Positions 33,101 through 47,700 of a DNA stretch of 64,000 bases are shown piece after piece (the stretch's first letter is position 1; each line of letters starts with the position of its first letter). The notes below the pieces were generated by a model that saw only the letters and a program-made list of their open reading frames with translations, searched no databases and had not been told where the DNA came from. The stretch is from Asterias amurensis (Eukaryota > Echinodermata > Asteroidea > Forcipulatida > Asteriidae). Location: assembly GCF_032118995.1 (NCBI RefSeq), contig NC_092655.1, positions 9,849,917-9,913,916 on the forward strand, written 5' to 3'. The translations under genes and the position numbers were made by a program.

Positions 33101-34801
33101 ACCAAAAATCGTCGATTACCGCCAAAGTAAAACATTGACGGGGTTCAAATTTGCACCGGCACACTCGGGTGGGGTATCCGCAAGAAGTATCACGCTAATT
33201 CGTTTTTTCGGGGTGCCACGGAAATTAAAAAGTTTATTCCCCGGGCTGGGAAAAGGGAAGAGCGGCCATCTTATTTTTCTAATATTCAACTCTGGAAATC
33301 GCATTTTTAACGGTTCAAATCGACCAAGTTGAGCATCCTGAACAACTTTCCTGTGTGGAGTCATGCAAAATTCGCAAAACCTTGGGAATTACAACTTTTT
33401 GGTGCAAAAGTGACGTCATAATTTGATCAAAAATCGTCGCTTACCGCCAAAGTAAAACATTGACGGGGTTCAAATTTGCACCGGCACACTCGGGTGGGGT
33501 ATCCGCAAGAAGTAATCACGCTAATTCGATTTTTCGGGGTGCCACGAAAATTAAAAAGTTTATTCCCCGGGCTGGGAAAAGGGAAGAGCGGCCATCTTGT
33601 TTTTCTAATTGTCAACTCTGGAAATCGCATTTTGACGGTTCAAATCGACCAAGTTGAGCATCCTGAACAACTTTCCTGTGTGGAGTCATGCAAAATTCGC
33701 AAAACCTTGGGAATTACAACTTTTTGGTGCAAAAGTGACGTCATAATTTGACCAAAAATCGTCGATTACCGCCAAAGTAAAACATTGACGGGGTTCAAAT
33801 TTGCACCGGCACACTCGGGTGGGGTATCCGCAAGAGGTAATCACGCTAATTCGGCTTTTCGAGGTGCCACGAAAATTAAAAAGTTTATTTCCCGGGCAGG
33901 GAAACGGGAAGAGCGGCCATCTTGTTTTCTAAAAGTCAACTCTGGAAATCGCGTTTTGACGGTGCAAATCGACCAAGTTGAGCATCCTGAACAACTTTCC
34001 TGTGTGGAGTCATGCAAAATTCGCAAAACCTTGGGAATTACAACTTTTTGGTGCAAAAGTGACGTCATAATTTGACCAAAAATCGTCGATTACCGCCAAA
34101 GTAAAACATTGACGGGGTTCAAATTTGCACCGGCACACTCGAGTGGGGTATCCGCAAGAAGTAATCACGCTAATTCGGCTTTTCGGGAGCTCGAAAATTA
34201 AAAAGTTTATTCCCCGGGCAGGAAAAAGGGAAGAGCGGCCATCTTGTTTTTCTAATAGTCAACTCTGGAAATCGCGTTTTGACGTTGCAAATCGACCAAG
34301 TTGAGCATCCTGAACAACTTTTCTGTGTGGAGTCATGCAAAATTCGCAAAACCTTGGGAATTACAACTTTTTGGTGCAAAAGTGACGTCATAATTTGACC
34401 AAAAATCTTCGATTACCGCCAAAGTAAAACATTGACGGGGTTCAAATTTGCACCGGCACACTCGGGTGGGGTATCCGCAAGAAGTAATCACGCTAATTCG
34501 GTTTTTCGGGGTGCCACGAAAATTAAAAAGGTTATTCCCCGGGCAGGAAAAAGGGAAGAGCGGCCATCTTGTTTTTCTAATAGTCAACTCTGGAAATCGC
34601 GTTTTGACGGTGCAAATCGACCAAGTTGAGCATCCTGAACAACTTTCCTGTGTGGAGTCATGCAAAATTCGCAAAACCTTGGGAATTACAACTTTTTGGT
34701 GCAAAAGTGACGTCATAATTTGACCAAAAATCGTCGATTACCGCCAAAGTAAAACATTGACGGGGTTCAAATTTGCACCGGCACACTCGGGTGGGGTATC
34801 C

Positions 34802-34818
34802 GCGTGAAGTAATCACGC
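34802..34818 (+). repeat. Small dyad GCGTGA-AGTAA-TCACGC in one monomer subtype
   Basis: Monomers with CCGCGTGAAGTAATCACGC have 6-bp inverted arms, where most monomers have CCGCAAGAAGTAATCACGC and no dyad. The subtype recurs at many places from here to about 61400. Confidence 0.8.
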
Positions 34819-35474
34819 TAATTCGGCTTTTCGGGGTGCCACGAAAATTAAAAAGGTTATTCCCCGGGCAGGGAAAAGGGAAGAGCGGCCATCTTGTTTT
34901 TTTAATAGTCAACTCTGGAAATCGCGATTTGACGGTGCAAATCGACCAAGTTGAGCATCCTGAACAACTTTCCTGTGTGGAGTCATGCAAAATTCGCAAA
35001 ACCTTGGGAATTACAACTTTTTGGTGCAAAAGTGACGTCAGAATTTGACCAAAAATCGTCGATTACCGCCAAAGTAAAACATTGACGGGGTTCAAATTTG
35101 CACCGGCACACTCGAGTGGGGTTTCCGCAAAAAGTAATCACGCTAATTCGGCTTTTCGGGAGCTCGAAAGTTAAAAAGTTTATTCCCCGGGCAGGGAAAA
35201 GGGAAGAGCGGCCATCTTGTTTTTCTAATAGTCAACTCTGGAAATCGCGTTTTGACGGTGCAAATCGACCAAGTTGAGCATCCTGAACAACTTTCCTGTG
35301 TGGAGTCATGCAAAATTCGCAAAACCTTGGGAATTACAACTTTTTGGTGCAAAAGTGACGTCATAATTTGACCAAAAATCGTCGATTACCGCCAAAGTAA
35401 AACATTGACGGGGTTCAAATTTGCACCGGCACACTCGAGTGGGGTATCCGCAAGAAGTAATCACTCTAATTCGG

Positions 35475-35494
35475 ATTTTCGAGAGCTCGAAAAT
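35475..35494 (+). repeat. Perfect dyad ATTTTCGAG-AG-CTCGAAAAT
   Basis: One monomer shows 9-bp perfect arms at the site where sampled monomers keep TTTTCG and CGAAAA with a variable loop. A different perfect version, arms TTTTCGAGG and CCTCGAAAA around TG, is at 50392-50411 and its relatives. Confidence 0.85.
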
Positions 35495-35727
35495 TAAAAA
35501 GTTTATTCCCCGGGCAGGAAAAAGGGAAGAGCGGCCATCTTGTTTTTCTAATAGTCAACTCTGGAAATCGCGTTTTGACGGTGCAAATCGACCAAGTTGA
35601 GCATCCTGAACAACTTTCCTGTGTGGAGTCATGCAAAATTCGCAAAACCTTGGGAATTACAACTTTTTGGTGCAAAAGTGACGTCATAATTTGACCAAAA
35701 AACTTCGATTACCGCCAAAGTAAAACA

Positions 35728-38700
35728 TTGACGGGGTTCAAATTTGCACCGGCACACTCGGGTGGGGTATCCGCAAGAAGTAATCACGCTAATTCGGCTT
35801 TTCGGGGTGCCACGAAAATTAAAAAGGTTATTCCCCGGGCAGGGAAAAGGGAAGAGCGGCCATCTTGTTTTTGTAATAGTCAACTCTGGAAATCGCGTTT
35901 TGACGGTGCAAATCGACCAAGTTGAGCATCCTGAACAACTTTCCTGTGTGGAGTCATGCAAAATTCGCAAAACCTTGGGAATTACAACTTTTTGGTGCAA
36001 AAGTGACGTCATAATTTGACCAAAAATCTTCGATTACCGCCAAAGTAAAACATTGACGGGGTTCAAATTTGCACCGGCACACTCGGGTGGGGTATCCGCA
36101 AGAAGTAATCACGCTAATTCGGTTTTTCGGGGTGCCACGAAAATTAAAAAGGTTATTCCCCGGGCAGGAAAAAGGGAAGAGCGGCCATCTTGTTTTTGTA
36201 ATAGTCAACTCTGGAAATCGCGTTTTGACGGTGCAAATCGACCAAGTTGAGCATCCTGAACAACTTTCCTGTGTGGAGTCATGCAAAATTCGCAAAACCT
36301 TGGGAATTACAACTTTTTGGTGCAAAAGTGACGTCATAATTTGACCAAAAATCTTCGATTACCGCCAAAGTAAAACATTGACGGGGTTCAAATTTGCACC
36401 GGCACACTCGGGTGGGGTATCCGCAAGAAGTAATCACGCTAATTCGGTTTTTCGGGGTGCCACGAAAATTAAAAAGGTTATTCCCCGGGCAGGAAAAAGG
36501 GAAGAGCGGCCATCTTGTTTTTCTAATAGTCAACTCTGGAAATCGCGTTTTGACAGTGCAAATAGACCAAGTTGAGCATCCTGAACAACTTTCCTGTGTG
36601 GAGTCATGCACAATTCGCAAAACCTTGGGAATTACAACTTTTTGGTGCAAAAGTGACGTCATAATTTGACCAAAAATCGTCGATTACCGCCAAAGTAAAA
36701 CATTGACGGGGTTCAAATTTGCACCGGCACACTCGGGTGGGGTATCCGCGTGAAGTAATCACGCTAATTCGGCTTTTCGGGGTGCCTCGAAAATTAAAAA
36801 GGTTATTCCCCGGGCAGGGAAAAGGGAAGAGCGGCCATCTTGTTTTTCTAAAAGTCAACTCTGGAAATCGCGTTTTGACGGTGCAAATCGACCAAGTTGA
36901 GCATCCTGAACAACTTTCCTGTGTGGAGTCATGCAAAATTCGCAAAACCTTGGGAATTACAACTTTTTGGTGCAAAAGTGACGTCATAATTTGACCAAAA
37001 ATCTTCGATTACCGCCAAAGTAAAACATTGACGGGGTTCAAATTTGCACCGGCACACTCGGGTGGGGTATCCGCAAGAAGTAATCACGCTAATTCGGTTT
37101 TTCGGGGTGCCACGAAAATTAAAAAGGTTATTCCCCGGGCAGGAAAAAGGGAAGAGCGGCCATCTTGTTTTTGTAATAGTCAACTCTGGAAATCGCGTTT
37201 TGACGGTGCAAATCGACCAAGTTGAGCATCCTGAACAACTTTCCTGTGTGGAGTCATGCAAAATTCGCAAAACCTTGGGAATTACAACTTTTTGGTGCAA
37301 AAGTGACGTCATAATTTGACCAAAAATCTTCGATTACCGCCAAAGTAAAACATTGACGGGGTTCAAATTTGCACCGGCACACTCGGGTGGGGTATCCGCA
37401 AGAAGTAATCACGCTAATTCGGTTTTTCGGGGTGCCACGAAAATTAAAAAGGTTATTCCCCGGGCAGGAAAAAGGGAAGAGCGGCCATCTTGTTTTTCTA
37501 ATAGTCAACTCTGGAAATCGCGTTTTGACAGTGCAAATAGACCAAGTTGAGCATCCTGAACAACTTTCCTGTGTGGAGTCATGCACAATTCGCAAAACCT
37601 TGGGAATTACAACTTTTTGGTGCAAAAGTGACGTCATAATTTGACCAAAAATCGTCGATTACCGCCAAAGTAAAACATTGACGGGGTTCAAATTTGCACC
37701 GGCACACTCGGGTGGGGTATCCGCGTGAAGTAATCACGCTAATTCGGCTTTTCGGGGTGCCTCGAAAATTAAAAAGGTTATTCCCCGGGCAGGGAAAAGG
37801 GAAGAGCGGCCATCTTGTTTTTCTAAAAGTCAACTCTGGAAATCGCGTTTTGACGGTGCAAATCGACCAAGTTGAGCATCCTGAACAACTTTCCTGTGTG
37901 GAGTCATGCAAAATTCGCAAAACCTTGGGAATTACAACTTTTTGGTGCAAAAGTGACGTCATAATTTGACCAAAAATCGTCGATTACCGCCAAAGTAAAA
38001 CATTGACGGGGTTCAAATTTGCACCGGCACACTCGAGTGGGGTATCCGCAAGAAGTAATCACGCTAATTCGGCTATTCGGGAGCTCGAAAATTAAAAAGT
38101 TTATTCACCGGGCAGGGAAAAGGGAAGAGCGGCCATCTTGTTTTTCTAATAGTCAACTCTGGAAATCGCGTTTTGACGGTGCAAATCGACCAAGTTGAGC
38201 ATCCTGAACAAATTCCTGTGTGGAGTCATGCAAAATTCGCAAAACCTTGGGAATTACAACTTTTTGGTGCAAAAGTGACGTCATAATTTGACCAAAAATC
38301 GTCGATTACCGCCAAAGTAAAACATTGACGGGGTTCAAATTTGCACCGGCACACTCGGGTGGGGTATCCGCGTGAAGTAATCACGCTAATTCGGCTTTTC
38401 GGGGTGCCACGAAAATTAAAAAGGTTATTCCCCGGGCAGGGAAAAGGGAAGAGCGGCCATCTTGTTTTTTTAATATTCAACTCTGGAAATCGCGATTTGA
38501 CGGTGCAAATCGACCAAGTTGAGCATCCTGAACAACTTTCCTGTGTGGAGTCATGCAAAATTCGCAAAACCTTGGGAATTACAACTTTTTGGTGCAAAAG
38601 TGACGTCAGAATTTGACCAAAAATCGTCGATTACCGCCAAAGTAAAACATTGACGGGGTTCAAATTTGCACCGGCACACTCGAGTGGGGTTTCCGCAAAA

Positions 38701-41700
38701 AGTAATCACGCTAATTCGGCTTTTCGGGAGCTCGAAAGTTAAAAAGTTTATTCCCCGGGCAGGGAAAAGGGAAGAGCGGCCATCTTGTTTTTCTAATAGT
38801 CAACTCTGGAAATCCTGTTTTGACGTTGCAAATCGAACAAGTTGAGCATCCTGAACAACTTTCCTGTGTGGAGTCATGCAAAATTCGCAAAACCTTGGGA
38901 ATTACAACTTTTTGGTGCAAAAGTGACGTCATAATTTGACCAAAAATCTTCGATTACCGCCAAAGTAAAACATTGACGGGGTTCAAATTTGCACCGGCAC
39001 ACTCGGGTGGGGTATCCGCAAGAAGTAATCACGCTAATTCGGTTTTTCGGGGTTTCACGAAAATTAAAAAGGTTATTCCCCGGGCAGGAAAAAGGGAAGA
39101 GCGGCCATCTTGTTTTTCTAATAGTCAACTCTGGAAATCGCGTTTTGACGGTGCAAATCGAACAAGTTGAGCATCCTGAACAACTTTCCTGTGTGGAGTC
39201 ATGCAAAATTCGCAAAACCTTGGGAATTACAACTTTTTTGTGCAAAAGTGACGTCATAATTTGACCAAAAATCGTCGATTACCGCCAAAGTAAAACATTG
39301 ACGGGGTTCAAATTTGCACCGGCACACTCGAGTGGGGCATCCGCAAGAAGTAATCACGCTAATTCGGCTTTTCGGGAGCTCGAAAATTAAAAAGTTTATT
39401 CCCCGGGCATGGAAAAGGGAAGAGCGGCCATCTTGTTTTTCTAATAGTCAATTCTGGAAATCGCGTTTTGACGTTGCAAATCGACCAAGTTGAGCATCCT
39501 GAACAACTTTTCTGTGTGGAGTCATGCAAAATTCGCAAAACCTTGGGAATTACAACTTTTTGGTGCAAAAGTGACGTCATAATTTGACCAAAAATCTTCG
39601 ATTACCGCCAAAGTAAAACATTGACGGGGTTCAAATTTGCACCGGCACACTCGGGTGGGGTATCCGCAAGAAGTAATCACGCTAATTCGGTTTTTCGGGG
39701 TGCCACGAAAATTAAAAAGGTTATTCCCCGGGCAGGAAAAAGGGAAGAGCGGCCATCTTGTTTTTCTAATAGTCAACTCTGGAAATCGCGTTTTGACGGT
39801 GCAAATCGACCAAGTTGAGCATCCTGAACAACTTTCCTGTGTGGAGTCATGCAAAATTCGCAAAACCTTGGGAATTACAACTTTTTGGTGCAAAAGTGAC
39901 GTCATAATTTGACCAAAAATCTTCGATTACCGCCAAAGTAAAACATTGACGGGGTTCAAATTTGCACCGGCACACTCGGGTGGGGTATCCGCAAGAAGTA
40001 ATCACGCTAATTCGGTTTTTCGGGGTGCCACGAAAATTAAAAAGGTTATTCCCCGGGCAGGAAAAAGGGAAGAGCGGCCATCTTGTTTTTCTAATAGTCA
40101 ACTCTGGAAATCGCGTTTTGACAGTGCAAATAGACCAAGTTGAGCATCCTGAACAACTTTCCTGTGTGGAGTCATGCACAATTCGCAAAACCTTGGGAAT
40201 TACAACTTTTTGGTGCAAAAGTGACGTCATAATTTGACCAAAAATCGTCGATTACCGCCAAAGTAAAACATTGACGGGGTTCAAATTTGCACCGGCACAC
40301 TCGGGTGGGGTATCCGCGTGAAGTAATCACGCTAATTCGGCTTTTCGGGGTGCCTCGAAAATTAAAAAGGTTATTCCCCGGGCAGGGAAAAGGGAAGAGC
40401 GGCCATCTTGTTTTTCTAAAAGTCAACTCTGGAAATCGCGTTTTGACGGTGCAAATCGACCAAGTTGAGCATCCTGAACAACTTTCCTGTGTGGAGTCAT
40501 GCAAAATTCGCAAAACCTTGGGAATTACAACTTTTTGGTGCAAAAGTGACGTCATAATTTGACCAAAAATCGTCGATTACCGCCAAAGTAAAACATTGAC
40601 GGGGTTCAAATTTGCACCGGCACACTCGAGTGGGGTATCCGCAAGAAGTAATCACGCTAATTCGGCTATTCGGGAGCTCGAAAATTAAAAAGTTTATTCA
40701 CCGGGCAGGGAAAAGGGAAGAGCGGCCATCTTGTTTTTCTAATAGTCAACTCTGGAAATCGCGTTTTGACGGTGCAAATCGACCAAGTTGAGCATCCTGA
40801 ACAAATTCCTGTGTGGAGTCATGCAAAATTCGCAAAACCTTGGGAATTACAACTTTTTGGTGCAAAAGTGACGTCATAATTTGACCAAAAATCGTCGATT
40901 ACCGCCAAAGTAAAACATTGACGGGGTTCAAATTTGCACCGGCACACTCGGGTGGGGTATCCGCGTGAAGTAATCACGCTAATTCGGCTTTTCGGGGTGC
41001 CACGAAAATTAAAAAGGTTATTCCCCGGGCAGGGAAAAGGGAAGAGCGGCCATCTTGTTTTTTTAATATTCAACTCTGGAAATCGCGATTTGACGGTGCA
41101 AATCGACCAAGTTGAGCATCCTGAACAACTTTCCTGTGTGGAGTCATGCAAAATTCGCAAAACCTTGGGAATTACAACTTTTTGGTGCAAAAGTGACGTC
41201 AGAATTTGACCAAAAATCGTCGATTACCGCCAAAGTAAAACATTGACGGGGTTCAAATTTGCACCGGCACACTCGAGTGGGGTTTCCGCAAAAAGTAATC
41301 ACGCTAATTCGGCTTTTCGGGAGCTCGAAAGTTAAAAAGTTTATTCCCCGGGCAGGGAAAAGGGAAGAGCGGCCATCTTGTTTTTCTAATAGTCAACTCT
41401 GGAAATCCTGTTTTGACGTTGCAAATCGAACAAGTTGAGCATCCTGAACAACTTTCCTGTGTGGAGTCATGCAAAATTCGCAAAACCTTGGGAATTACAA
41501 CTTTTTGGTGCAAAAGTGACGTCATAATTTGACCAAAAATCTTCGATTACCGCCAAAGTAAAACATTGACGGGGTTCAAATTTGCACCGGCACACTCGGG
41601 TGGGGTATCCGCAAGAAGTAATCACGCTAATTCGGTTTTTCGGGGTTTCACGAAAATTAAAAAGGTTATTCCCCGGGCAGGAAAAAGGGAAGAGCGGCCA

Positions 41701-44700
41701 TCTTGTTTTTCTAATAGTCAACTCTGGAAATCGCGTTTTGACGGTGCAAATCGAACAAGTTGAGCATCCTGAACAACTTTCCTGTGTGGAGTCATGCAAA
41801 ATTCGCAAAACCTTGGGAATTACAACTTTTTTGTGCAAAAGTGACGTCATAATTTGACCAAAAATCGTCGATTACCGCCAAAGTAAAACATTGACGGGGT
41901 TCAAATTTGCACCGGCACACTCGAGTGGGGCATCCGCAAGAAGTAATCACGCTAATTCGGCTTTTCGGGAGCTCGAAAATTAAAAAGTTTATTCCCCGGG
42001 CATGGAAAAGGGAAGAGCGGCCATCTTGTTTTTCTAATAGTCAATTCTGGAAATCGCGTTTTGACGTTGCAAATCGACCAAGTTGAGCATCCTGAACAAC
42101 TTTTCTGTGTGGAGTCATGCAAAATTCGCAAAACCTTGGGAATTACAACTTTTTGGTGCAAAAGTGACGTCATAATTTGACCAAAAATCTTCGATTACCG
42201 CCAAAGTAAAACATTGACGGGGTTCAAATTTGCACCGGCACACTCGGGTGGGGTATCCGCAAGAAGTAATCACGCTAATTCGGTTTTTCGGGGTGCCACG
42301 AAAATTAAAAAGGTTATTCCCCGGGCAGGAAAAAGGGAAGAGCGGCCATCTTGTTTTTCTAATAGTCAACTCTGGAAATCGCGTTTTGACGGTGCAAATC
42401 GACCAAGTTGAGCATCCTGAACAACTTTCCTGTGTGGAGTCATGCAAAATTCGCAAAACCTTGGGAATTACAACTTTTTGGTGCAAAAGTGACGTCATAA
42501 TTTGACCAAAAATCGTCGATTACCGCCAAAGTAAAACATTGACGGGGTTCAAATTTGCACCGGCACACTCGGGTGGGGTATCCGCGTGAAGTAATCACGC
42601 TAATTCGGCTTTTCGGGGTGCCACGAAAATTAAAAAGGTTATTCCCCGGGCAGGGAAAAGGGAAGAGCGGCCATCTTGTTTTTCTAATAGTCAACTCTGG
42701 AAATCGCGTTTTGACGGTGCAAATCGACCAAGTTGAGCATCCTGAACAACTTTCCTGTGTGGAGTCATGCAAAATTCGCAAAACCTTGGGAATTACAACT
42801 TTTTGGTGCAAAAGTGACGTCATAATTTGACCAAAAATCGTCGATTACCGCCAAAGTAAAACATTGACGGGGTTCAAATTTGCACCGGCACACTCGAGTG
42901 GGGTATCCGCAAGAAGTAATCACTCTAATTCGGATTTTCGGGAGCTCGAAAATTAAAAAGTTTATTCCCCGGGCAGGAAAAAGGGAAGAGCGGCCATCTT
43001 GTTTTTCTAATAGTCAACTCTGGAAATCGCGTTTTGACGGTGCAAATCGACCAAGTTGAGCATCCTGAACAACTTTCCTGTGTGGAGTCATGCAAAATTC
43101 GCAAAACCTTGGGAATTACAACTTTTTGGTGCAAAAGTGACGTCATAATTTGACCAAAAAACTTCGATTACCGCCAAAGTAAAACATTGACGGGGTTCAA
43201 ATTTGCACCGGCACACTCGGGTGGGGTATCCGCAAGAAGTAATCACGCTAATTCGGCTTTTCGGGGTGCCACGAAAATTAAAAAGTTTATTCCCCGGGCA
43301 GGGAAAAGGGAAGAGCGGCCATCTTGTTTTTGTAATAGTCAACTCTGGAAATCGCGTTTTGACGGTGCAAATCGACCAAGTTGAGCATCCTGAACAACTT
43401 TCCTGTGTGGAGTCATGCAAAATTCGCAAAACCTTGGGAATTACAACTTTTTGGTGCAAAAGTGACGTCATAATTTGACCAAAAATCTTCGATTACCGCC
43501 AAAGTAAAACATTGACGGGGTTCAAATTTGCACCGGCACACTCGGGTGGGGTATCCGCAAGAAGTAATCACGCTAATTCGGTTTTTCGGGGTGCCACGAA
43601 AATTAAAAAGGTTATTCCCCGGGCAGGAAAAAGGGAAGAGCGGCCATCTTGTTTTTGTAATAGTCAACTCTGGAAATCGCGTTTTGACGGTGCAAATCGA
43701 CCAAGTTGAGCATCCTGAACAACTTTCCTGTGTGGAGTCATGCAAAATTCGCAAAACCTTGGGAATTACAACTTTTTGGTGCAAAAGTGACGTCATAATT
43801 TGACCAAAAATCTTCGATTACCGCCAAAGTAAAACATTGACGGGGTTCAAATTTGCACCGGCACACTCGGGTGGGGTATCCGCAAGAAGTAATCACGCTA
43901 ATTCGGTTTTTCGGGGTGCCACGAAAATTAAAAAGGTTATTCCCCGGGCAGGAAAAAGGGAAGAGCGGCCATCTTGTTTTTCTAATAGTCAACTCTGGAA
44001 ATCGCGTTTTGACAGTGCAAATAGACCAAGTTGAGCATCCTGAACAACTTTCCTGTGTGGAGTCATGCACAATTCGCAAAACCTTGGGAATTACAACTTT
44101 TTGGTGCAAAAGTGACGTCATAATTTGACCAAAAATCGTCGATTACCGCCAAAGTAAAACATTGACGGGGTTCAAATTTGCACCGGCACACTCGGGTGGG
44201 GTATCCGCGTGAAGTAATCACGCTAATTCGGCTTTTCGGGGTGCCTCGAAAATTAAAAAGGTTATTCCCCGGGCAGGGAAAAGGGAAGAGCGGCCATCTT
44301 GTTTTTCTAAAAGTCAACTCTGGAAATCGCGTTTTGACGGTGCAAATCGACCAAGTTGAGCATCCTGAACAACTTTCCTGTGTGGAGTCATGCAAAATTC
44401 GCAAAACCTTGGGAATTACAACTTTTTGGTGCAAAAGTGACGTCATAATTTGACCAAAAATCGTCGATTACCGCCAAAGTAAAACATTGACGGGGTTCAA
44501 ATTTGCACCGGCACACTCGAGTGGGGTATCCGCAAGAAGTAATCACGCTAATTCGGCTTTTCGGGAGCTCGAAAATTAAAAAGTTTATTCACCGGGCAGG
44601 GAAAAGGGAAGAGCGGCCATCTTGTTTTTCTAATAGTCAACTCTGGAAATCGCGTTTTGACGGTGCAAATCGACCAAGTTGAGCATCCTGAACAACATTC

Positions 44701-47700
44701 CTGTGTGGAGTCAAGCAAAATTCGCAAAACCTTGGGAATTACAACTTTTTGGTGCAAAAGTGACGTCATAATTTGACCAAAAATCTTCGATTACCGCCAA
44801 AGTAAAACATTGACGGGGTTCAAATTTGCACCGGCACACTCGGGTGGGGTATCCGCAAGAAGTAATCACGCTAATTCGGTTTTTCGGGGTGCCACGAAAA
44901 TTAAAAAGGTTATTCCCCGGGCAGGAAAAAGGGAAGAGCGGCCATCTTGTTTTTCTAATAGTCAACTCTGGAAATCGCGTTTTGACAGTGCAAATAGACC
45001 AAGTTGAGCATCCTGAACAACTTTCCTGTGTGGAGTCATGCAAAATTCGCAAAACCTTGGGAATTACAACTTTTTGGTGCAAAAGTGACGTCATAATTTG
45101 ACCAAAAATCGTCGATTACCGCCAAAGTAAAACATTGACGGGGTTCAAATTTGCACCGGCACACTCGGGTGGGGTATCCGCGTGAAGTAATCACGCTAAT
45201 TCGGCTTTTCGGGGTGCCTCGAAAATTAAAAAGGTTATTCCCCGGGCAGGGAAAAGGGAAGAGCGGCCATCTTGTTTTTCTAAAAGTCAACTCTGGAAAT
45301 CGCGTTTTGACGGTGCAAATCGACCAAGTTGAGCATCCTGAACAACTTTCCTGTGTGGAGTCATGCAAAATTCGCAAAACCTTGGGAATTACAACTTTTT
45401 GGTGCAAAAGTGACGTCATAATTTGACCAAAAATCGTCGATTACCGCCAAAGTAAAACATTGACGGGGTTCAAATTTGCACCGGCACACTCGAGTGGGGT
45501 ATCCGCAAGAAGTAATCACGCTAATTCGGCTATTCGGGAGCTCGAAAATTAAAAAGTTTATTCACCGGGCAGGGAAAAGGGAAGAGCGGCCATCTTGTTT
45601 TTCTAATAGTCAACTCTGGAAATCGCGTTTTGACGGTGCAAATCGACCAAGTTGAGCATCCTGAACAAATTCCTGTGTGGAGTCATGCAAAATTCGCAAA
45701 ACCTTGGGAATTACAACTTTTTGGTGCAAAAGTGACGTCATAATTTGACCAAAAATCGTCGATTACCGCCAAAGTAAAACATTGACGGGGTTCAAATTTG
45801 CACCGGCACACTCGGGTGGGGTATCCGCGTGAAGTAATCACGCTAATTCGGCTTTTCGGGGTGCCACGAAAATTAAAAAGGTTATTCCCCGGGCAGGGAA
45901 AAGGGAAGAGCGGCCATCTTGTTTTTTTAATATTCAACTCTGGAAATCGCGATTTGACGGTGCAAATCGACCAAGTTGAGCATCCTGAACAACTTTCCTG
46001 TGTGGAGTCATGCAAAATTCGCAAAACCTTGGGAATTACAACTTTTTGGTGCAAAAGTGACGTCAGAATTTGACCAAAAATCGTCGATTACCGCCAAAGT
46101 AAAACATTGACGGGGTTCAAATTTGCACCGGCACACTCGAGTGGGGTTTCCGCAAAAAGTAATCACGCTAATTCGGCTTTTCGGAAACTCGAAAGTTAAA
46201 AAGTTTATTCCCCGGGCAGGGAAAAGGGAAGAGCGGCCATCTTGTTTTTCTAATAGTCAACTCTGGAAATCCTGTTTTGACGTTGCAAATCGAACAAGTT
46301 GAGCATCCTGAACAACTTTCCTGTGTGGAGTCATGCAAAATTCGCAAAACCTTGGGAATTACAACTTTTTGGTGCAAAAGTGACGTCATAATTTGACCAA
46401 AAATCTTCGATTACCGCCAAAGTAAAACATTGACGGGGTTCAAATTTGCACCGGCACACTCGGGTGGGGTATCCGCAAGAAGTAATCACGCTAATTCGGT
46501 TTTTCGGGGTTTCACGAAAATTAAAAAGGTTATTCCCCGGGCAGGAAAAAGGGAAGAGCGGCCATCTTGTTTTTCTAATAGTCAACTCTGGAAATCGCGT
46601 TTTGACGGTGCAAATCGAACAAGTTGAGCATCCTGAACAACTTTCCTGTGTGGAGTCATGCAAAATTCGCAAAACCTTGGGAATTACAACTTTTTTGTGC
46701 AAAAGTGACGTCATAATTTGACCAAAAATCGTCGATTACCGCCAAAGTAAAACATTGACGGGGTTCAAATTTGCACCGGCACACTCGAGTGGGGCATCCG
46801 CAAGAAGTAATCACGCTAATTCGGCTTTTCGGGAGCTCGAAAATTAAAAAGTTTATTCCCCGGGCATGGAAAAGGGAAGAGCGGCCATCTTGTTTTTCTA
46901 ATAGTCAATTCTGGAAATCGCGTTTTGACGTTGCAAATCGACCAAGTTGAGCATCCTGAACAACTTTTCTGTGTGGAGTCATGCAAAATTCGCAAAACCT
47001 TGGGAATTACAACTTTTTGGTGCAAAAGTGACGTCATAATTTGACCAAAAATCTTCGATTACCGCCAAAGTAAAACATTGACGGGGTTCAAATTTGCACC
47101 GGCACACTCGGGTGGGGTATCCGCAAGAAGTAATCACGCTAATTCGGTTTTTCGGGGTGCCACGAAAATTAAAAAGGTTATTCCCCGGGCAGGAAAAAGG
47201 GAAGAGCGGCCATCTTGTTTTTCTAATAGTCAACTCTGGAAATCGCGTTTTGACGGTGCAAATCGACCAAGTTGAGCATCCTGAACAACTTTCCTGTGTG
47301 GAGTCATGCAAAATTCGCAAAACCTTGGGAATTACAACTTTTTGGTGCAAAAGTGACGTCATAATTTGACCAAAAATCGTCGATTACCGCCAAAGTAAAA
47401 CATTGACGGGGTTCAAATTTGCACCGGCACACTCGGGTGGGGTATCCGCGTGAAGTAATCACGCTAATTCGGCTTTTCGGGGTGCCACGAAAATTAAAAA
47501 GGTTATTCCCCGGGCAGGGAAAAGGGAAGAGCGGCCATCTTGTTTTTTTAATAGTCAACTCTGGAAATCGCGATTTGACGGTGCAAATCGACCAAGTTGA
47601 GCATCCTGAACAACTTTCCTGTGTGGAGTCATGCAAAATTCGCAAAACCTTGGGAATTACAACTTTTTGGTGCAAAAGTGACGTCAGAATTTGACCAAAA